A DNA stretch of 64,000 nt from an uncultured Paracoccaceae bacterium. Lineage in GTDB: Bacteria; Pseudomonadota; Alphaproteobacteria; Rhodobacterales; Rhodobacteraceae. The position numbers were made by a program, and so were the translations under genes. How positions within the stretch are numbered: the stretch's first letter is position 1; each line of letters starts with the position of its first letter. Shown in pieces: positions 17,851 through 26,669 of this stretch. The notes below the pieces were generated by a model. It ran no database searches. It was not told the origin of the DNA and saw only the letters and a list, made by a program, of their open reading frames with translations. The DNA is taken from contig CANLNT010000001.1 of assembly GCA_947492825.1 (NCBI GenBank), positions 1,054,001-1,118,000 on the forward strand, read 5' to 3'.

Positions 17851-18810
17851 CTATTCCGCAGCCGAGGCGGCGGTGGCCGGACGCGGCATGACACCTTGCG
17901 CTGCATGTTCGGCCAGCTTGCCTTCAAAGAAGGTGTCTGGCCCGTCGCGCAGCATGGCCGCGGCCAGATTAGCAGCCAGTTGCGGATGGCCTGTGTCCAT
18001 CGCCCGCTTGTGCAGCGTGCGCACATAAGTGCCGTAGCCCTTAATTGGTTGGATCAAGCGTCGGAACGCAGCAGGCGACAACGCGCCGTCCATGGCACCC
18101 TGCAACAAGCCATCCATCACGCCGATCTGATCAAGGCTTTGTTCGATCCGGCCGCCAATGCCCGGCACCCGCAGTGGCATCACATTGGGCCGGGTGAACA
18201 GGGCTGCGTGGATGGCATCGGCCTTTTGCATCGGGCTGTAGACCAGATAGGCCGCCTCTGCCGCCTCAACCATGTCGGGCGCAAAGCCATAGCGCGAGGT
18301 GAAATCATGACGGCGGTGGGCGATGTGGCGCGTGTCCCACGCCGCAATCTGCGCCGACAGCGTTGCCTGCGGGCGCAGTGCCAGCACCCGCGCACCCGGC
18401 GCGGCCACGCTATAGGCCGCAGCGGCATATCCCGCACCACCTGCGCCGAAAAACAGCACATCGTCAAAGCTGTCAAAGGTACCTTCGTCGGTCAGTTTGT
18501 CAAAGAACTGATAGATCGCCGGATGGCGGAACCAACTTTCGCTGTTGGAAATGATGCTAAGAACCGACCAACCATATTCGCGGGCGTAGTCAAAGCTGCG
18601 CGGCTCACCGCTGGGGGTCTTACAGATCGTCTCTGCGTCCTCGAACGTCACCAGCAGCCGGGGGCCCGCGGCCAGAAACACCGCCTGATGATCCGGGCCA
18701 AGCGGTTCGAAATAGCCGTGTTCCTCGGCCACATCTTCAAGCGTGTCCATCCATTCCGCGCCCGTACGTCCGGCAAGGTCGGCATCCAGGATCAGGCTGT
18801 GGTCGGTCAT
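17851..18810 (-). CDS. Conserved Rhodobacterales protein of unknown function
   Basis: A 319-residue cytosolic protein with no signal peptide or membrane segment. A glycine-rich stretch after a hydrophobic strand, DDVLFFGAGGAGYAAAAYSVA (about residues 115-135), suggests a nucleotide-binding or alpha/beta-hydrolase-like fold, but no catalytic triad is certain. Homologues are sometimes labelled phosphoadenosine phosphosulfate reductase; none of the CysH cysteine motifs is present, so that label is not supported here. The ATG at 18810 has GGAGAG close upstream. It lies directly upstream of pyrC on the same strand. Confidence 0.7.
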   Translation of the reverse strand: MTDHSLILDADLAGRTGAEWMDTLEDVAEEHGYFEPLGPDHQAVFLAAGPRLLVTFEDAETICKTPSGEPRSFDYAREYGWSVLSIISNSESWFRHPAIYQFFDKLTDEGTFDSFDDVLFFGAGGAGYAAAAYSVAAPGARVLALRPQATLSAQIAAWDTRHIAHRRHDFTSRYGFAPDMVEAAEAAYLVYSPMQKADAIHAALFTRPNVMPLRVPGIGGRIEQSLDQIGVMDGLLQGAMDGALSPAAFRRLIQPIKGYGTYVRTLHKRAMDTGHPQLAANLAAAMLRDGPDTFFEGKLAEHAAQGVMPRPATAASAAE

Positions 18811-18917
18811 GCTGCTCTCCGTTTGATCCCTTTGCGGGGCCGTTGAGGAATGTCTAGCGGTGCAATGGGGCGAAATTGCGCAATGTGGTGGCCCAAATCT
18901 GGGTCATTTTACCCCGG

Positions 18918-20141
18918 TTAGAAAAACGCCTGCAACCCGGTCTGTGCGCGGCCCAAGATCAGGGCATGCACATCATGGGTGCCTTCATAGGTATTCACGG
19001 TCTCAAGGTTAACCATATGGCGCATCACCTGAAAGTCCTCAGCGATGCCATTGCCGCCGTGCATGTCGCGCGCGTGGCGCGCAATATCAAGGGCTTTGCC
19101 GCAGTTGTTGCGTTTCATCAGGCTGATCATTTCGGGTGCCGCTGCCCCTTGATCCATCAAGCGACCCACTTGCAAAGCACCTTGCAGACCAAGGGCAATC
19201 TCGGTCTGCATATCGGCAAGTTTCTTTTGGAAAAGCTGGGTCTGCGCCAGTGGCTTGCCAAATTGTTTGCGGTCCAGACCATATTGCCGGGCCGCGTGCC
19301 AGCAGGCCTCTGCCGCGCCCATGACACCCCAAGAAATCCCGAACCGCGCCCGGTTCAGGCAGCCAAACGGACCCTTGAGGCCCTGCACATCTGGCAGAAT
19401 CGCATCTTCGGGTACGGCCACATCTTTCATCACAATTTCGCCGGTGATCGAGGCGCGCAGGCTGAGTTTGCCGTCGATCTTAGGGGCAGAGAGGCCCGGC
19501 GTGCCCTTGTCCAGCACAAAGCCGCGGATCTTGCCGTCATGGGCGTCAGATTTGGCCCAGACCACAAAGACATCTGCAATCGGCGCATTGGAAATCCACA
19601 TTTTGGACCCGTTGAGCACATAGCCATCGGCGGTTTTCTTGGCTGTGGTTTTCATGCCAGCAGGATCACTGCCCGCGTCAGGCTCTGTCAGTCCAAAACA
19701 GCCGATCAAAGTGCCCGCGGCCAAACCGGGCAGATATTTCTGCCGCTGCGCGTCGGACCCATAGGCATGAATCGGGTACATCACGAGCGAGGACTGCACC
19801 GACATCATCGACCGGTAACCGCTGTCCACACGCTCAATTTCGCGCGCGATCAGGCCGTAAGTGACATAGTTGGCACCCAGCCCGCCGAATTCTTCGGGGA
19901 TGGTACTGCCCAACAGGCCCGCAGCCCCCATGTCAGCGAATATCTCTGGCGCGGTAACCGCATCGCGGTAGGCGTCCGTCACACCGGGTTGCAGCCGGTC
20001 TTGCGCAAAGGTGCGGGCCGCGTCACGCAGCATCCGCTCGTCCTCTGACAATTGATCTTCAATCCGGAAAGGATCGGCCCAGTCAAAGGGGCCAAGATCT
20101 GGGCCAAAACCTGCGGCAGAGATCGAGCTGGAATGGTTCAT
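18918..20141 (-). CDS. gcdH: Glutaryl-CoA dehydrogenase (acyl-CoA dehydrogenase family)
   Basis: A 407-residue FAD enzyme that oxidises and decarboxylates glutaryl-CoA to crotonyl-CoA in lysine/tryptophan degradation. Family signatures are [14 protein letters not shown] (FAD binding), [17 protein letters not shown] and the C-terminal [20 protein letters not shown]. In GCDH proteins the Glu of YEGTHD is the catalytic base, and this ending distinguishes them from generic acyl-CoA dehydrogenases. AAGGACAATGCG precedes ATG 20141. It is divergent from the cox-associated MoxR gene. Confidence 0.92.
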   Translation of the reverse strand: MNHSSSISAAGFGPDLGPFDWADPFRIEDQLSEDERMLRDAARTFAQDRLQPGVTDAYRDAVTAPEIFADMGAAGLLGSTIPEEFGGLGANYVTYGLIAREIERVDSGYRSMMSVQSSLVMYPIHAYGSDAQRQKYLPGLAAGTLIGCFGLTEPDAGSDPAGMKTTAKKTADGYVLNGSKMWISNAPIADVFVVWAKSDAHDGKIRGFVLDKGTPGLSAPKIDGKLSLRASITGEIVMKDVAVPEDAILPDVQGLKGPFGCLNRARFGISWGVMGAAEACWHAARQYGLDRKQFGKPLAQTQLFQKKLADMQTEIALGLQGALQVGRLMDQGAAAPEMISLMKRNNCGKALDIARHARDMHGGNGIAEDFQVMRHMVNLETVNTYEGTHDVHALILGRAQTGLQAFF

Positions 20142-20252
20142 CGCATTGTCCTTTTGCTTGGCCGCAAGCTACGCCTTTGGCGGGGCCGGGGCAACGGGCG
20201 GCTTGACGCGGGCGGTGCGGGATGCAGTTCTGAGCGAGAAAGCGAGGTTTGA

Positions 20253-21155
20253 ATGGCGTTTGACACGATAGACGCAGTGCAAGACGCATTGGCGGGGCAG
20301 GACTATGTCTGCGGCCGGGCGCTGGCAGTGGTGATGTTTTTGGGGCTGAAGCTGAACCGGCCAGTGTTTCTGGAAGGTGAGGCCGGGACCGGCAAGACCG
20401 AGATCGCCAAGGCCGTGGCCGCAGCCCTTGGGCGCCGCTTGATCCGGCTACAATGCTACGAAGGCTTGGATGCGGCATCTGCCGTCTACGAATGGAATTA
20501 TGCAGAGCAGATGATTGCCATTCGCACCGCCGAAGCGGCAGGAGGTGCTGACCGTAACGCCCTGAAATCAGAGCTTTTTGGCGAAGACTTCCTGATCGTG
20601 CGTCCCTTGCTGGAGGCGATGCGCCCGCAGCCCGGCGGCGCGCCGGTGCTGCTGATCGATGAGATTGACCGCACCGATGCGCCGTTCGAGGCGTTCTTGC
20701 TGGAAGCGCTGAGCGACTATCAGGTCACGATCCCCGAATTGGGCACGATCACCGCCCCTGAACCGCCGATTGTGATCCTGACCAGCAACCGCACGCGTGA
20801 GGTACATGATGCGCTGAAGCGTCGGTGCCTGTATCATTGGGTCGACTATCCCGACTTTGACCGAGAGCTTGACATTCTGGCGGCCCGCGTACCCGATGCC
20901 AAGATGAAATTAAGTCGGGAAGTCATTGCATTTGTACAGAAATTGCGCGGTGAGGACCTGTTCAAGTCACCGGGCGTGGCCGAAACGATCGACTGGGCGA
21001 AATGCCTGCTGGCGCTGGATGTGATTGACCTGTCGCCTGCGGTGATCGCCGACACGCTGGGCGCACTTTTGAAGTATCAGGACGACATCCAGAAGCTGCA
21101 AGGCTCTGAGGCCAAACGCATTCTTGATGCGGCGCGCGCCGAATTGACGGCCTGA
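20253..21155 (+). CDS. coxD: MoxR-family AAA+ ATPase (CoxD-like)
   Basis: A 300-residue AAA+ chaperone-like ATPase. Walker A is GEAGTGKT (residues 42-49), Walker B is VLLIDEIDRTD (about 130), and ILTSNRTREVHDALKRRCL provides sensor 1 and the arginine finger. In Oligotropha, CoxD helps build the [CuSMoO2] active site of CO dehydrogenase; here it accompanies a form II enzyme, so the exact maturation step may differ. It is the first gene of the plus-strand cox accessory group; the VWA partner follows across a repeat element. Confidence 0.88.
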   Translation: MAFDTIDAVQDALAGQDYVCGRALAVVMFLGLKLNRPVFLEGEAGTGKTEIAKAVAAALGRRLIRLQCYEGLDAASAVYEWNYAEQMIAIRTAEAAGGADRNALKSELFGEDFLIVRPLLEAMRPQPGGAPVLLIDEIDRTDAPFEAFLLEALSDYQVTIPELGTITAPEPPIVILTSNRTREVHDALKRRCLYHWVDYPDFDRELDILAARVPDAKMKLSREVIAFVQKLRGEDLFKSPGVAETIDWAKCLLALDVIDLSPAVIADTLGALLKYQDDIQKLQGSEAKRILDAARAELTA

Positions 21156-21157
21156 TG

Positions 21158-21207
21158 CTTCTTCTGGCCAAAAATATCCCACGGGGGTTTGGGGGTGTGA
21201 AACCCCC
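21158..21207 (+). repeat. Dispersed intergenic repeat, family R1, copy 1
   Basis: It begins CTTCTTCTGGCCAAAAATA and continues with CCCACGGGGGTTTGGGGG and a hairpin GGGGGT-gtgaa-ACCCCC. The same unit occurs in opposite orientation at 29737-29786, and a variant with a different hairpin is at 60014-60058. It fills most of the gap between the MoxR and VWA genes. Confidence 0.85.
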
Positions 21208-21219
21208 AAAGTCTTACCT

Positions 21220-22470
21220 GTGGTGAAACTCCCCGATTTGGCGCTGCCGGACGACCCGAAACTGGCGCAAAACATCCTGCACTTTGGACGTGCGTTGCGC
21301 CGCGCTGGCCTGCCGGTTGGGCCGGGTCATGTTCTGGCCGCGGTACAGGCGGTGGCAGCCGCAGGGTTCACGGAAAAGCGCGATTTCTATTGGGCGCTAC
21401 ATGCGTCATTGGTGACAAAACGCGCGCATTCTCAGGTGTTTGCGCAGCTTTTCCGGCTGTATTGGCGTGACCCGCAGTTCATGGAACAGATGATGTCGCA
21501 CCTCTTGCCAATGGTGCGTGGCGTCAGCGAGGAACGTCAGGCAGAGGCAGCAGAAAAACGTGCCGCACAGGCGTTGTTGGATGGTCTGGCGCCGGAACCG
21601 CCAGGCGCGCCACAAGAGGATGATGGCACCGAGATCGAGATTGATGCCCGGCACACGGCATCCGCCCGGGAACGCCTGAAAACGCTGGACTTTGAGCAGA
21701 TGTCGGTGGCCGAAATGCAGGCCGCCAAGCGGGTGTTGGCGGGGTTGCGTCTGCCGGTCAAGCCGCTGCAAAGCCGCCGGACAGAGGCGATGGCGGGGCC
21801 ATTGGCGGATTGGCGCGGAACGCTGCGTGCGACGATGAGGAACGGCGGGGAAGTCTCTGCTTTTGCAACAAAAAGGCGACGCGAGCGTTACCCAAATTTG
21901 GTCGTTTTGTGCGACATTTCGGGATCAATGTCGCAGTATAGTCGGGCGGTTTTGCACTTTGTGCATGGGGTCGCGAACCGGCAAGGTCAGGGCTGGGCGC
22001 AGGTGCATGCTTTTACCTTTGGCACACGGCTGACCAACATTACCCGACATCTGCGCACTCGCGATGTGGACGCAGCCCTTGCGGCGGCCGGGGCCGAGGC
22101 GCAGGATTGGGAAGGCGGGACCCGGATCGGTGCTTGCCTGCACGATTTCAACCGTGATTGGTCACGCCGGGTGATGGGTCAGGGGGCTGTGGTTTTGCTG
22201 ATTACGGACGGACTTGACCGTGACCACAGCGCAGATTTGAGCAGGGAAATGAAGCGGTTAAGCCTGACAGCGCGGCAGGTGATCTGGCTGAACCCGCTGC
22301 TGCGGTGGGACGGATTTGCGCCCAAGGCTCAAGGGATCGCGGCGATGTTGCCGCATGTCACCAGCTTTCGTGCGGGCCACAACATTGCGTCGCTGGAAGG
22401 GCTGGCGGAGGCGCTGACCCGGCCCGAGGATGGCGGCGAAAAGGCGCGCCTGATGGCGTTAATGGGTTAA
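21220..22470 (+). CDS. coxE: VWA domain protein (CoxE-like)
   Basis: A 416-residue protein with a C-terminal von Willebrand A domain. The MIDAS motif is LVVLCDISGSMSQYS (about residues 228-242, DxSxS). It is the usual partner of MoxR-type ATPases; CoxD/CoxE pairs assist cofactor insertion into CO dehydrogenase-type enzymes. It starts with one of two consecutive GTG codons (21220 or 21223), with no convincing Shine-Dalgarno because the R1 repeat abuts it. The stop TAA lies in TTAACGCGC, next to the 11-bp motif array. Confidence 0.85.
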   Translation: MVKLPDLALPDDPKLAQNILHFGRALRRAGLPVGPGHVLAAVQAVAAAGFTEKRDFYWALHASLVTKRAHSQVFAQLFRLYWRDPQFMEQMMSHLLPMVRGVSEERQAEAAEKRAAQALLDGLAPEPPGAPQEDDGTEIEIDARHTASARERLKTLDFEQMSVAEMQAAKRVLAGLRLPVKPLQSRRTEAMAGPLADWRGTLRATMRNGGEVSAFATKRRRERYPNLVVLCDISGSMSQYSRAVLHFVHGVANRQGQGWAQVHAFTFGTRLTNITRHLRTRDVDAALAAAGAEAQDWEGGTRIGACLHDFNRDWSRRVMGQGAVVLLITDGLDRDHSADLSREMKRLSLTARQVIWLNPLLRWDGFAPKAQGIAAMLPHVTSFRAGHNIASLEGLAEALTRPEDGGEKARLMALMG

Positions 22471-22488
22471 CGCGCCGTGCGGAGCAAG

Positions 22489-22538
22489 ATGCGCATACAG
22501 AACCCATGCACATCCGATGCACATGCCATGCGCATCAA
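22489..22538 (+). repeat. 11-bp tandem motif array A (ATGCACAtncc type)
   Basis: Units ATGCACATCCG (22506-22516), ATGCACATGCC (22517-22527) and ATGCGCATCAA (22528-22538) follow each other without gap, and a related ATGCGCATACA starts at 22489. A similar 11-bp array is at 58664-58707. The role is unknown. It occupies the gap between the VWA gene and the DUF1203 gene. Confidence 0.6.
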
Positions 22539-22635
22539 AGTCCTAACCGGCGTTCACCTCACAGATGCGCATGATCCGGATTGCGGCAATCGGCCCATCG
22601 CTGGCACCACGGGGTCAGCACAAAGGAGAGAGCAG

Positions 22636-23109
22636 ATGCCAAGATTTCAACCCTATGACCAAGCCACCGTGGACAGCCTGCGGCAGGGCGGGCCGGACGC
22701 TAACGGTCAACCAGCCGAACGCGCGATCAGCGACGGAGATGGGAAGCCTTGCCGCAGTTGCCTGCGCAATGTTCCCGCCGGACAAGAGATGTTGATCTGT
22801 GCCGCGCGGCCCTTTCCAGCGCCGCAGCCCTATGCCGAAACCGGGCCGATTTTTCTGTGTGCCGATGATTGCACGCCGTTTGACGCGCCAGGTTTGCCGC
22901 CGATCCTGACGACCTCACCCGATTATCTGGTGAAGGCCTACAGTGCGGATGACCGGATAATCTATGGCACCGGCCAGATCACGCCGGTGGATCAGATCGC
23001 GGGCTATGCGCAGACCCTTCTCAGCCGGGCGGATGTGGCTTACGTTGATGTGCGGTCGGCCCGCAACAATTGTTTCCTGACCCGGACCATGACGGATGAG
23101 CATCCCTGA
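22636..23109 (+). CDS. DUF1203 family protein
   Basis: A 157-residue protein resembling DUF1203: it has a Cys pair in KPCRSCLRNVPAGQEML, then CAARPFPAPQPYAETGPIFLC. A C-terminal DVRSARNNCFLTR segment is also conserved in the family. No reaction is known to me. ATG 22636 is chosen because CAAAGGAGAG lies upstream; the longer frame would run through the 11-bp motif array. The stop overlaps the start of the XdhC gene, so it is coupled to the cox accessory genes. Confidence 0.75.
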   Translation: MPRFQPYDQATVDSLRQGGPDANGQPAERAISDGDGKPCRSCLRNVPAGQEMLICAARPFPAPQPYAETGPIFLCADDCTPFDAPGLPPILTTSPDYLVKAYSADDRIIYGTGQITPVDQIAGYAQTLLSRADVAYVDVRSARNNCFLTRTMTDEHP

Positions 23110-24070
23110 CGCAGACCTATTGACCCTTGCCCATGATTGGCACGCCGCTGGCCGCCGCGTCGCGGTGGCCACGGTGGTCGAGACCTGGGGGTCAGCGCCA
23201 CGCGCGGCGGGGTCGCTTTTGGTGATCGACGCAGACGGCGCGATGGAAGGGTCGGTGTCAGGCGGCTGTGTCGAGGGTGCTGTTATGGTCGAGGCGCTGG
23301 AGGCGCTGGAAGACGGTCAGGCGCGGCTGCTGGATTACGGGGTCAGCGATGATGATGCCTTTGCCGTGGGTCTGGCCTGCGGCGGGCAGATCAGGGTGCT
23401 GGTGGAACCTGTGGGCGGGGCGATGTCAGTGGGTCATCTGACCGCGCTGAGGGACGCAAGGACCGAAAAGCGGCCCGCTGCTTATGTCGTTGATCTGCAA
23501 AGCGACGCGCGGCAGGTTGTGGGGCCAGATGCCTATCCTGAAAGGTTTCGTCTGGATCGGTCGGGTGTCGAGGAAGATGGGCGGACGTTTGTTGCCGTGC
23601 GCAATCCGCCGCTGCGGATGGTGATCGTGGGGGCGGTGCATATCGCGCAGGCGCTGGTGGGCATGGCGCGGGCCTGCGGCTTTGCGCCGGTGCTGATTGA
23701 CCCGCGCGGGGCCTTTGGGTCGGCAGAGCGGTTCCCCGGAGAGACGATCATCGAGGATTGGCCGGATGCAGCGATGGCAGCCTTGACGCCTGATGCTCGG
23801 ACCGCTGTGGTGACGCTGACCCATGATCCGAAGCTGGATGATCCGGCGATCATGGCGACACTGGCGACGGATGCGTTTTATCTTGGCTGTCTGGGGTCGA
23901 AGCGGACCCATGCCAAGCGCGTGGCGCGGCTGGAAGAGGCGGGGTTCAACGCGGATCAGATCGGCCGGATCAGCGCGCCAGTGGGTCTTGATTTAGGCGG
24001 GCGGCAACCGGCCGAGATTGCGGTCAGTGTGATGGCCGAGGTGATCCAGACCTTGCGCAAAGCCCCATGA
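23096..24070 (+). CDS. XdhC/CoxI family Mo-cofactor maturation protein
   Basis: A 324-residue XdhC/CoxI-like chaperone that binds and sulfurates molybdenum cofactor for xanthine-dehydrogenase-type enzymes. The N-terminal XdhC/CoxI domain shows TWGSAPRAAGSLLVI and MEGSVSGGCVEGAV with its conserved cysteine. The C-terminal Rossmann domain begins LRMVIVGAVHIAQALV and has YLGCLGSKRTHAKR. The expected substrate is the CoxL protein encoded 3.3 kb downstream. It overlaps the DUF1203 gene at its start and the next gene by ATGA at its end. Confidence 0.9.
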   Translation: MSIPDADLLTLAHDWHAAGRRVAVATVVETWGSAPRAAGSLLVIDADGAMEGSVSGGCVEGAVMVEALEALEDGQARLLDYGVSDDDAFAVGLACGGQIRVLVEPVGGAMSVGHLTALRDARTEKRPAAYVVDLQSDARQVVGPDAYPERFRLDRSGVEEDGRTFVAVRNPPLRMVIVGAVHIAQALVGMARACGFAPVLIDPRGAFGSAERFPGETIIEDWPDAAMAALTPDARTAVVTLTHDPKLDDPAIMATLATDAFYLGCLGSKRTHAKRVARLEEAGFNADQIGRISAPVGLDLGGRQPAEIAVSVMAEVIQTLRKAP

Positions 24071-25092
24071 AGTTTGGTCCTGTTCCGGTGGCAGAGGCCG
24101 AAGGGGCCATTTTGGCCCATGCCATGCGGGCCACCGACCGGCCTTATGAAATGCAGTTGGATTACCTGATTCCCAAGGGGACGGTGTTGACGGCTGCGCA
24201 TGTGGCGGATTTGGCCGCAGAAGGGCATGAGCGTGTGACCGTCGCCCGGCTTGATCCCGGTGATCTGGCCGAGGATGCGGCGGCCACGCGGCTGGCGCAG
24301 GCGATTGTACCAGCACCTGACGCGGCGCATTTGCGGTTGACGCAGGCCAAAGCGGGGCGGGTCAACCTGATCGCCGAGGCGGCGGGCGTAGTGCGGATCA
24401 CTGCGGATGCGATAGCGACGTTTAATGCGGTTAGCCCGATGATCACCATCGCCACCTTGCCGCCGCTGCGCCGGGTGGCGGCAGGCGATCTGGTGGCGAC
24501 GATCAAGATTATCTCCTACGGGGTGGCGGGGGCGGATGTCGCGCGGGCCGAGGCCTTGGCGGTGGGGGCGATTGCGGTGCAGACGCCGGTGCATGTAGCC
24601 GCCAGCCTGATCGAGACGCGGGTCACTGAGACCACACCCGGCGACAAGGGGCGGCGGGCGCTGAAGATGCGGCTGGAGCGGTTGGGCGTCTGGCTGACGG
24701 GGCCGCGCGTGGTGGTGCCGCACCATGAGGCACCGCTGGCGGCGGCCTTGGCGCAGGCCGAGGGTGAGGTGATCTGCATCCTCACAGGCTCGGCCACGTC
24801 CGACATCGCCGATACCGCACCAGAGGCGGTGCGCAAGGCGGGGGGGGTGGTGCATTATTTCGGAATGCCGGTTGATCCCGGCAATTTGCTTTTCGTTGGA
24901 GAACTTGGCGGGCGGCCCGTGATTGGCCTTCCGGGGTGCGCGCGGTCGCCCGCGCTCAACGGGGCAGATTGGGTGCTGGAACGGCTGCTGTGTGGGGTGC
25001 CGGTTGGCCCCGCCGAAATTGCCGCGATGGGTGTGGGTGGTTTGCTGAAAGAGACCCCGGCGCGGGGCAGGCCGCGCCGGAGCGATGACTAA
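24067..25092 (+). CDS. Molybdopterin-binding (MoeA/MoaB-like) protein of the cox cluster
   Basis: A 341-residue protein. The first part (PVPVAEAEGAILAHAMR) resembles the start of MoeA-like proteins. The second half contains a MoCF-biosynthesis-like fold with ICILTGSATSDIADTAPEAV and VVHYFGMPVDPGNLLFVGELGGRPVIGLPG, as in molybdopterin-binding proteins of aerobic CO dehydrogenase clusters. It probably handles or adenylylates molybdopterin for CoxL. No MobA-type nucleotidyltransferase domain is fused. It is translationally coupled to the XdhC gene (ATGA) and converges with the DUF1761 gene, overlapping it by four bases. Confidence 0.82.
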   Translation: MKFGPVPVAEAEGAILAHAMRATDRPYEMQLDYLIPKGTVLTAAHVADLAAEGHERVTVARLDPGDLAEDAAATRLAQAIVPAPDAAHLRLTQAKAGRVNLIAEAAGVVRITADAIATFNAVSPMITIATLPPLRRVAAGDLVATIKIISYGVAGADVARAEALAVGAIAVQTPVHVAASLIETRVTETTPGDKGRRALKMRLERLGVWLTGPRVVVPHHEAPLAAALAQAEGEVICILTGSATSDIADTAPEAVRKAGGVVHYFGMPVDPGNLLFVGELGGRPVIGLPGCARSPALNGADWVLERLLCGVPVGPAEIAAMGVGGLLKETPARGRPRRSDD

Positions 25093-25472
25093 AGGACGCC
25101 TTGGGCCAGGATCATCAGCGCGCCTGCGGCGATGATATAGGCGGCATCAACCAGCGTCGCCTTGACTGTTTTCTGACTGAACAGATCCATGCCCGCAATC
25201 AGGAGGGCTGTGGCGACGATGGCCGCAAGGGCGGCCACGATGGCCTGATAAGTCTCGGTCAGGCCGACCACCAGCGCCAGCGCGAAGGTGCCCAGAAGCT
25301 GCACCACCATCGCCAGCACCGGCGGGCTGTCGGGGGCTTTGATGTTGTGGCTGCCCGTGGACCATGCCTTGCCAAAAAGCTTGGGCGAGAACCAGAGCAT
25401 TCCGAGGATGAAGGCGGCAATCGTGCCCGCGATCACGGCGGGCCAGTTCAGGGGGGTGACGTCGATGGTCAT
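25089..25472 (-). CDS. DUF1761 family membrane protein
   Basis: A 127-residue protein with about four hydrophobic helices. WPAVIAGTIAAFILGMLWFSP at the N-terminus is typical of DUF1761. Function unknown. The ATG overlaps the stop of the SRPBCC gene upstream, so it is the last gene of the ArsR-SRPBCC-SRPBCC-DUF1761 operon. Confidence 0.78.
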   Translation of the reverse strand: MTIDVTPLNWPAVIAGTIAAFILGMLWFSPKLFGKAWSTGSHNIKAPDSPPVLAMVVQLLGTFALALVVGLTETYQAIVAALAAIVATALLIAGMDLFSQKTVKATLVDAAYIIAAGALMILAQGVL

Positions 25473-25900
25473 GCGGCCTCCATCAGGGTTTCGCCCAGTG
25501 CTTCAAGGATCGCGGTCCAGCCGCCCATGTGGTTGTCGCGGCTTTCCTCGGACACGAAGCGCACGTGGGTCAGGGTGACGGCCGTGCCGTCGCCGTCGGG
25601 GGCAAAGTCGAGCGTGACGGTGCTGTCATCGGCGGAAAACGGGCTTTCCCAGGTAAAGACGATCCGGTTGTGCGGGTCGATTTCAAGGTAGGTGCCGGCG
25701 TGCGGGATGTCGTCGTCGCCCGCGCGCATGACAAGGTCAAAGCGGCCGCCTTGCTTGGGGTCGTTGGTGGCGGACGGCGTGGTCATGCCGGGACCGGGGC
25801 GCATGAACTGGCGCAGCATGTCAGGGTTAAGCCAAGCGTCAAAGACGGCCGCCTGCGGGGCGGCGATGGTGCGCGATGTGGTGAGGGTGAGATCAGACAT
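25469..25900 (-). CDS. SRPBCC (AHSA1-like) protein, copy 2
   Basis: A 143-residue START/AHSA1-type ligand-binding fold. TIAAPQAAVFDAWLNPDMLRQF is the family opening and GGWTAILEALGETL the closing helix. It is a clear paralogue of the gene just upstream (25904-26329), with the same opening and spacing of GGRFDLVM and HAGTYLEIDPHNRIVFTWESP. The ligand is unknown. Three bases separate the two genes. Confidence 0.85.
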   Translation of the reverse strand: MSDLTLTTSRTIAAPQAAVFDAWLNPDMLRQFMRPGPGMTTPSATNDPKQGGRFDLVMRAGDDDIPHAGTYLEIDPHNRIVFTWESPFSADDSTVTLDFAPDGDGTAVTLTHVRFVSEESRDNHMGGWTAILEALGETLMEAA

Positions 25901-25903
25901 GGG

Positions 25904-26329
25904 TCAGGTTCCTTCTGTCAGGGCAGCGAGTTTGGAAAGGATGCCGGTCCAGCCCTCTGCGTGGCTGTCGCGGGCGGCTTCATCCGCAAAGCGGATCTGG
26001 GTGAGGGTCACATCGGTGCCCTCCGTGGTGGGTGAAAAGTCGATCGTCACCTGGGTACCGGGGGCGGACCACGGTGCCTCCCACGTGAAGATCAGGCGGG
26101 AATGCGGTGTGATTTCAATGTATTCACCGGCATGAGGCAGGTCGCGGTCGGCAACCATCATCACAAAGAAGCGACCGCCAACCTTGGCGTCGGATGTCGC
26201 CTCGCGGACGTGCATGTCGGGGCGGGGGGACATGAACTGCGCCATCATGGCGGGGTCGAGCCAGGCGTCGAACACCACTTGCGGCGGGGCCTGGATATGG
26301 CGGGTGCAGGTGAGGGACAGGTCAGTCAT
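25904..26329 (-). CDS. SRPBCC (AHSA1-like) protein, copy 1
   Basis: A 141-residue SRPBCC protein with HIQAPPQVVFDAWLDPAMMAQFM, VGGRFFVMMVADRDLPHAGEYIEI and ESWTGILSKL-like ending (AEGWTGILSKL). It overlaps the ArsR gene by eight bases. ArsR-SRPBCC operons are a common pairing in which the SRPBCC protein may bind the inducer (inference). Confidence 0.87.
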   Translation of the reverse strand: MTDLSLTCTRHIQAPPQVVFDAWLDPAMMAQFMSPRPDMHVREATSDAKVGGRFFVMMVADRDLPHAGEYIEITPHSRLIFTWEAPWSAPGTQVTIDFSPTTEGTDVTLTQIRFADEAARDSHAEGWTGILSKLAALTEGT

Positions 26330-26669
26330 CTTTGGCAGCTCCTTGGGTGATGAGTTTGTCGAGGGCTTCGAGGCGCAGATCCCAGATCGAGCGCAGACTG
26401 GCGAACCAGTCGTCGATGACCCGCAGCGGGCCCATCTGCACCTCGATCAGGTGTTCGCGCCATTCGGTGCGGCGGGCGACAAGGCCCGCGCTTTCAAGCA
26501 CCTTGATGTGTTTGGAGACGGCGTTGAGCGACAGATCAAACCGCGCATGGATTTCACCGACCCGCAGCGGTCCTTCCTGCGCGAGCAAGGTCAGGATCGC
26601 CCGGCGGGTCGGATCAGAGGCGGCCTTGAGCACCTCGGACAATTGGGCGTCTGTGGATCGTTCAACCAT
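26322..26669 (-). CDS. ArsR family transcriptional regulator
   Basis: A 115-residue winged-helix repressor. [20 protein letters not shown] opens the domain, and [29 protein letters not shown] is the helix-turn-helix. No metal-binding cysteines are present, so it belongs to the non-metal ArsR group paired with SRPBCC genes. ATG 26669 lies next to a short dyad ACCC-ttt-GGGT near 26705-26715 that could be part of an operator. It is divergent from coxS. Confidence 0.88.
   Translation of the reverse strand: MVERSTDAQLSEVLKAASDPTRRAILTLLAQEGPLRVGEIHARFDLSLNAVSKHIKVLESAGLVARRTEWREHLIEVQMGPLRVIDDWFASLRSIWDLRLEALDKLITQGAAKDD

Noticed and set aside
17848-20048. Two long plus-strand frames (332 and 390 codons) opposite the unknown protein gene and gcdH
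   Set aside because: Both lie antisense to genes with clear protein features (GcdH motifs, a conserved start with ribosome-binding site). The antisense products are basic and His/Arg-rich without domains.
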